Positions 60,365 to 64,000 of a stretch of 64,000 nucleotides of DNA are shown here, in pieces; positions within the stretch are counted from its first letter, which is position 1, and each line of letters begins with the position of its first letter. Below the pieces are notes generated by a model. That model saw nothing but the letters and a program-made list of their open reading frames with translations. It was not told the DNA's origin and did no database searches. The DNA is from an uncultured Ruminiclostridium sp. Its GTDB lineage: Bacteria; Bacillota; Clostridia; Oscillospirales; Ruminococcaceae. The translations under genes and the position numbers were made by a program. Location of the stretch: NCBI GenBank assembly GCA_947594425.1, contig CANQED010000011.1:1-64000 (forward strand). Reading direction: 5' to 3'.

Positions 60365-60940
60365 ATGAACTTTGCTAATAAGCTGACGCTATCGAGAATA
60401 ATACTCGTACCGCTGTATGTGTTGTTTATGCTTACAGCGGGAATAATCCCGCAGAATTATCTGTGGGCGGCTATTCTTTTCGCTGTTGCAAGTATAACCG
60501 ACCTTTTTGACGGTAAAATAGCAAGAAAAAATAATATGGTCACCGATTTCGGCAAATTTCTCGACCCGCTCGCGGATAAAATATTGGTGATAAGCGCGCT
60601 TATCTGCTTTGTTCAGCTTGGTTGGTGTCCCGCGTGGGCTGCGGCGCTCATCACGGCGAGAGAATTTGCGGTGTCGGGCGTAAGGCTAGTCGCCGCAAGC
60701 AGCGAGAAAAAAGTCGTTATCCCCGCTAATATCTGGGGAAAGCTAAAGACCGCGTCGACTATGGTCGCGCTCTCGGCGATAATGATACTGCATATACTTA
60801 CCGACGCGTCGATAATATCCGCCGATATGCTGCCCATACAGCTTATAAGCGATATACTTATATATATTTCCTGCGCGCTTACGGTGATTTCGGGCGTTAA
60901 GTATATTTGGGATTATAGAGAGCTGCTGAAAAGTAATTAA
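60365..60940 (+). CDS. pgsA: Phosphatidylglycerophosphate synthase
   Basis: A 191-residue membrane enzyme making phosphatidylglycerol phosphate from CDP-diacylglycerol and glycerol-3-phosphate. The CDP-alcohol phosphotransferase motif DGKIARKNNMVTDFG and KFLDPLAD, with all metal Asp residues, lies near residues 45-67. About five membrane helices. It follows rimO in an operon. RBS AAGGAG. Confidence 0.93.
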   Translation: MNFANKLTLSRIILVPLYVLFMLTAGIIPQNYLWAAILFAVASITDLFDGKIARKNNMVTDFGKFLDPLADKILVISALICFVQLGWCPAWAAALITAREFAVSGVRLVAASSEKKVVIPANIWGKLKTASTMVALSAIMILHILTDASIISADMLPIQLISDILIYISCALTVISGVKYIWDYRELLKSN

Positions 60941-60955
60941 ATTTTTCAAAATGTA

Positions 60956-60984
60956 TTTACATTTGACAAAAAAATAAGTATAAT
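60956..60984 (+). promoter_or_regulatory. Promoter of the RelB-YafQ pair
   Basis: TTTACA, 17-base spacer, TATAAT, about 30 bases before the antitoxin ATG. Confidence 0.7.
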
Positions 60985-61015
60985 ATAAGTGAAGCCGTAA
61001 CAAAGGAGTGATAAT

Positions 61016-61291
61016 ATGGCTGAAAAATCAAATACAAGTATGACTATCCGAATGGATAAAGAGGTCAAAAAAGAAGCTCAAGAACTTTTTGAAGCTCTTG
61101 GAATGGATATGACTACAGCAATAAACGTGTTTTTAAGACAGGCTATTGCTTTTAGAGGAATACCATTTGAAGTTCGCCTTGACGAGCCTAATATGACTAC
61201 TTATTCAGCAATAGAAGCCGCCGAAAAGAATGAAGAAATATATGGACCTTTTGACAGTGTATCGGATCTAATGGAGTCACTCAATGCTTAA
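61016..61291 (+). CDS. RelB/DinJ-family antitoxin
   Basis: A 91-residue ribbon-helix-helix protein (NTSMTIRMDKEVKKEAQELF, LGMDMTTAINVFLRQA) followed by a toxin-binding tail. It should repress its own promoter and neutralise the toxin encoded next, with which it overlaps by 8 bases. The gene is AT-rich compared with its neighbours. RBS AAAGGAG. Confidence 0.92.
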   Translation: MAEKSNTSMTIRMDKEVKKEAQELFEALGMDMTTAINVFLRQAIAFRGIPFEVRLDEPNMTTYSAIEAAEKNEEIYGPFDSVSDLMESLNA

Positions 61292-61562
61292 ACCTGAATA
61301 TACCGGACAATTTAAAAAGGATTATAAATTAGCTATTAAACGTGGCTTTGATTCAAAAAAATTAGAAGTGGTCATTGATTTACTATGCAATGAACAACCT
61401 TTACCTGAGAATTATAAAGATCATTCTCTTACAAATTCAAGAAATTATAAAGGTGTAAGAGAATGCCATATTACTCCCGACTGGTTGCTTGTTTATAAAG
61501 TTTCAAAACAAACATTGATTTTAAGTTTGATACGAACAGGAACGCATAGCGATTTATTTTAA
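61284..61562 (+). CDS. YafQ-family mRNA interferase toxin
   Basis: A 92-residue RelE/YafQ-type toxin that would cut mRNA at the ribosome. The core reads FKKDYKLAIKRGFD, ECHITPDWLLVYKV and ends TGTHSDLF with the family's catalytic His. Overlaps the antitoxin gene. The pair sits between pgsA and dnaA, which is an unusual place, and its base composition suggests acquisition. Confidence 0.92.
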   Translation: MLKPEYTGQFKKDYKLAIKRGFDSKKLEVVIDLLCNEQPLPENYKDHSLTNSRNYKGVRECHITPDWLLVYKVSKQTLILSLIRTGTHSDLF

Positions 61563-61572
61563 ATACTTTATA

Positions 61573-61600
61573 TTTCCCCGCTCTGCGGGGAATTTTAATT
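61573..61600 (+). terminator. Terminator of the toxin-antitoxin operon
   Basis: TTCCCCGC-TCT-GCGGGGAA followed by TTTTAATTC, directly after the toxin stop codon. Confidence 0.85.
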
Positions 61601-61646
61601 CTATCAAGATATGTAAAAATAAACACAAATGCTATCGCTTTAGCTA

Positions 61647-61678
61647 TTGACATTTTTTCGATTTTATGATAGTATAAT
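61647..61678 (+). promoter_or_regulatory. dnaA promoter region
   Basis: TTGACA with TAGTAT at 17 bases, or with TATAAT at 20 bases. The following 60 bases are AT-rich with TTTTTTCGA repeats (61653 and 61693 region) and may include part of the origin. I see no TTATCCACA box. Confidence 0.5.
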
Positions 61679-61768
61679 ATTGATTATCGAATTTTTTTCG
61701 AGCGTATATAATCAAGTATGAATTTAAGATAACCGACCGTAAAAATACAGAAAGGAGAACACAAAAAA

Positions 61769-63163
61769 ATGTGTTCATATAATTCTTTTGCGGATATATT
61801 TGAAGAAGTCAAGAAAAGACTTACTCTTTCGCCTACCGCAATGAAATTATGGATAGAACCGTTAAAGCCGCTGAAGCTGAATAATAATCAAGTATTGCTT
61901 TATGTGGCGAGCGACTTTGCGCGGGATATGGCGGTAAACAGCTTCGGCAATATACTGACGGACACCTTTTCGGAACTTTTGGGCTTTGAAGTAGAGCTTA
62001 AAATAATGTGCGACAATGAGCTTACGCACGAGCAGAAGCTGCATTATGGGCTTGAGACCCCCGAGGCGGAAAAGGAGCTGGAAAAAGAGCTCGAGGACGA
62101 TTATGTGATGAAATCCCGCCTGTCAAAGAGCGAGGCTGAGAGCAATTATAAGCATACCTTCGATACCTTTATAGTAGGGGATAATAACAAGCTCGCATAC
62201 GCGTCCTGCAAGGCTATAGTACAAGAGCCCGGCACTAAATTTAATCCCCTATTCATATACAGCGAGCCGGGGCTCGGCAAAACGCACCTATTATCCGCGG
62301 TAAAGACCGAGATGGAGCGTCTGCACCCCGAGATGAATATTATATACACCACAGCGGACACCTTTACCGACGACTTTGTATCCTCTATACGCTCTAACCG
62401 CACAGAAGAATTTAAGGCAAAATATCACAGCTGTGATATGCTGCTTATCGACGATATACAATTTATCTCAAATAAAGTGGAAACTCAGCAGGAAATGTTC
62501 CACACCTTTAACTATCTCCACAATCAGAATAAGCAGATAATCTTTACCTCCGACCGTCCGCCAAAGGAGATAAACGGCGTGGAGGAAAGGCTTATCAGCC
62601 GCTTTGAATGGGGACTGCTCGCGGATATCGCCCCGCCCGAATACGAAACAAGGGTGGCTATTATTAAAAGAAAAGCCGAGCTTTTCCACCTCGATCTATC
62701 GGACAATGTGATACAATTCTTAGCGGACAAGCTAAAGACTAATATACGTCAGCTTGAGGGTGCGATAACCAAGATAAATGCCTTAGCGGTAGTGACGGGC
62801 GTCACCCCGACGCTTAATATAGCGCAGTCGGTGGTAAAGGATATTCTGTCAAATCACGAGCCGATACCCGTCACGGTAGAAAAAATAATAAACGAGGTGG
62901 CAAAGATATACAGCGTCGACCCCGACGACATACGCTCGTCAAAACGCACCTCGCAAATTTCCACCGCAAGACAGGTAGCTATATATGTTGTGTCGAGAAT
63001 AACGGGGCTGTCCTATTCGTCTATCGGCGAAGAATTCGGGCACAGGGATCACTCGACCGTAGTATACGCCATAAATAAGGTGAGATCCATCCTTAATAAC
63101 GATCCGTCCTTTAAAGGAATGGTAGAGGACATGATAAAAAATCTCGGAAATAATTCCGTATGA
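61769..63163 (+). CDS. dnaA: Chromosomal replication initiator DnaA
   Basis: A 464-residue initiator. Domain I (about 1-85), a short acidic linker, AAA+ domain with Walker A SEPGLGKTHLL and Walker B LLIDDIQF, then domain IV with the DNA-binding signature GHRDHSTVVYAINKV near residue 430. dnaN follows 291 bases downstream. RBS AAAGGAG. The next genes lie outside the window. Confidence 0.97.
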   Translation: MCSYNSFADIFEEVKKRLTLSPTAMKLWIEPLKPLKLNNNQVLLYVASDFARDMAVNSFGNILTDTFSELLGFEVELKIMCDNELTHEQKLHYGLETPEAEKELEKELEDDYVMKSRLSKSEAESNYKHTFDTFIVGDNNKLAYASCKAIVQEPGTKFNPLFIYSEPGLGKTHLLSAVKTEMERLHPEMNIIYTTADTFTDDFVSSIRSNRTEEFKAKYHSCDMLLIDDIQFISNKVETQQEMFHTFNYLHNQNKQIIFTSDRPPKEINGVEERLISRFEWGLLADIAPPEYETRVAIIKRKAELFHLDLSDNVIQFLADKLKTNIRQLEGAITKINALAVVTGVTPTLNIAQSVVKDILSNHEPIPVTVEKIINEVAKIYSVDPDDIRSSKRTSQISTARQVAIYVVSRITGLSYSSIGEEFGHRDHSTVVYAINKVRSILNNDPSFKGMVEDMIKNLGNNSV

Positions 63164-63234
63164 TAATTCAACAGGTTTTTAGTTTTAAACAGGCAAAAAC
63201 TTTTTAAACAGTTTAATGTTTAAAAAAATTGAAA

Positions 63235-63258
63235 ATGTCGAATTATTTTCGACATCAT
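63235..63258. repeat. Inverted repeat in the dnaA-dnaN spacer
   Basis: ATGTCGAA-TTATT-TTCGACAT stands in a very AT-rich 291-base spacer that also holds several TTTAAACAG/TTCAACAG-like direct motifs (63168, 63192, 63213, 63332 regions) and an AATAATATAATATATTATTATT stretch. It could be part of the origin or a terminator; no strong DnaA box is present. Confidence 0.5.
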
Positions 63259-63454
63259 TAAAAAATTTTTCCCATAATTTTTAACAATAAAAAGACCGTT
63301 TTGTCCGTTTATTAAAGAGCCCGTACAAGCTTTTCAACAGTTTGTACCGCCCCCACCGTAACCACCGAAATAATATAATATATTATTATTTCTTTTTAGC
63401 GCTGCGCGCTTTTAAATTTAAGCTTAATGGTTTAAAACCGGAAAGGATATAAAA

Positions 63455-64000
63455 ATGATAAAGTTTACCGCCGCTAAGCAAGATATAGTCGACGCTTTTG
63501 TAACCACAGCTAAGGCAGCCTCGTCAAAATCGGTCATAGCCGCATTAGAGGGAATACTGTTAAGTCTTAAGGGTAATACCCTCACGGTCACGGGTTATGA
63601 TCTCGAGCTCGGAATAAAGACCGAGATCACCGTAAACGGCGAGGAGGACGGCGAGCTTGTTATGAACAGCCGCCTTATCTGCGATATAGTGAGAAAAATG
63701 CCCGACGGAGATATTAGCTTTGAAGAAAAATCGGGGCTTAAAATGAACCTTTCCTGCGGGGATATAAAATACTCCGTTATGGGGATGTCGAGCGAGGATT
63801 ATCCGCTCATCCCCGAGCTTTCGAGAGGGGACAGCTTTGATATATCCGAGCCTTTACTCAAAAGTATGATAGGTCAGACCCTATACGCGGTGTCCACAAT
63901 AGATACTAAGCCCGTGCTTATGGGCTCAAAATTTGACATAAAGGACAACGAGCTCAACGTTATCTCGGTAGACGGCATAAGGATAGCGCTGCGCAAAGAG
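63455..64000 (+). CDS. dnaN: DNA polymerase III beta subunit (partial)
   Basis: The first 182 codons of the sliding clamp are present, with no stop before the window end. The protein starts MIKFTAAKQDIVDAF and includes VTGYDLELGI, NSRLICDIVRKMPDG and SSEDYPLIPE, matching domains I and II of bacterial DnaN. RBS GAAAGGA. It follows dnaA in the normal order. Confidence 0.95.
   Translation, partial: MIKFTAAKQDIVDAFVTTAKAASSKSVIAALEGILLSLKGNTLTVTGYDLELGIKTEITVNGEEDGELVMNSRLICDIVRKMPDGDISFEEKSGLKMNLSCGDIKYSVMGMSSEDYPLIPELSRGDSFDISEPLLKSMIGQTLYAVSTIDTKPVLMGSKFDIKDNELNVISVDGIRIALRKE

Noticed and set aside
60960-60985. TTGACA-TATAAT promoter with a 10-base spacer before the antitoxin gene
   Set aside because: The spacer is too short. 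TTTACA with a 17-base spacer to the same TATAAT is the better reading.

Overview
The window looks like a chromosome segment of a low-to-mid-GC anaerobic Firmicute of class Clostridia, probably of the Ruminococcaceae/Oscillospirales type (inference from gene content and style, not a database match). It ends at dnaA and the start of dnaN, so it lies next to the replication origin. Supporting signs are a SAM-I riboswitch before metK, Firmicute-type proteins (YqhQ/DUF1385, SpoIID-like, CotH-like, YolD plus UvrX-type polymerase, RecX, ComF), strong AGGAGG-type ribosome sites and well-conserved TTGACA-17-TATAAT promoters. Core genes are GC-richer and use ATA very heavily for isoleucine. Two blocks are clearly more AT-rich and differ in codon use: about 36.7-47.2 kb and 61.0-61.6 kb.

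Layout. 0-9 kb: leuS with a long structured leader containing a 274-bp inverted-repeat element, an APH-like kinase, an Orn/Lys/Arg decarboxylase-family enzyme, a glycosyltransferase, a polysaccharide deacetylase, and a YolD/Y-family polymerase pair. 9-17 kb: NUDIX hydrolase, folC, RNase P RNA, a DUF308/HdeD-papain-like fusion, then a surface-modification operon (two DHHW lipoproteins, FkbH, acyl carrier protein). 17-23 kb: carboxynorspermidine synthase-like enzyme, GH13 amylase and glycogen phosphorylase. 23-36 kb: SAM riboswitch-metK-metY, sugar isomerase, ComF, ECF sigma factor with a membrane partner, CotH/LTD lipid-less surface protein, S1-domain protein and a large GH2 glycosidase.

36.7-47.2 kb is an accessory island. 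It is bracketed by two near-identical copies of the GH2 gene 3' end and terminator (about 36352-36724 and 47176-47560). It holds decayed transposon cargo (TnpV with an amber stop, a DUF6809-like protein), a tightly packed four-gene cassette (TIM-barrel/TGT-like protein, SIR2 protein, Panacea/DUF4065-like protein, small PD-(D/E)XK nuclease), a decayed gene, an HTH-Dam-DGQHR/nuclease module and an IS481-like transposase. The four-gene cassette is the best candidate for an undescribed system. I infer defence from the SIR2 and nuclease domains, the island setting and the neighbouring restriction-modification-like module.

47.5-64 kb returns to core genes: repeat-rich spacer, tRNA-Leu(GAG), a SpoIID-like protein lacking the usual catalytic glutamate, citrate synthase, a membrane protein with an acidic repeat tail, a lipoprotein plus two-component system, yqhQ-prmC, recA-recX, rimO-pgsA, a RelB/YafQ toxin-antitoxin pair, dnaA and the start of dnaN. 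No canonical TTATCCACA DnaA box is visible around dnaA. A near-match to parS lies after recX. All functions are read from motifs and context by eye; no searches were run.
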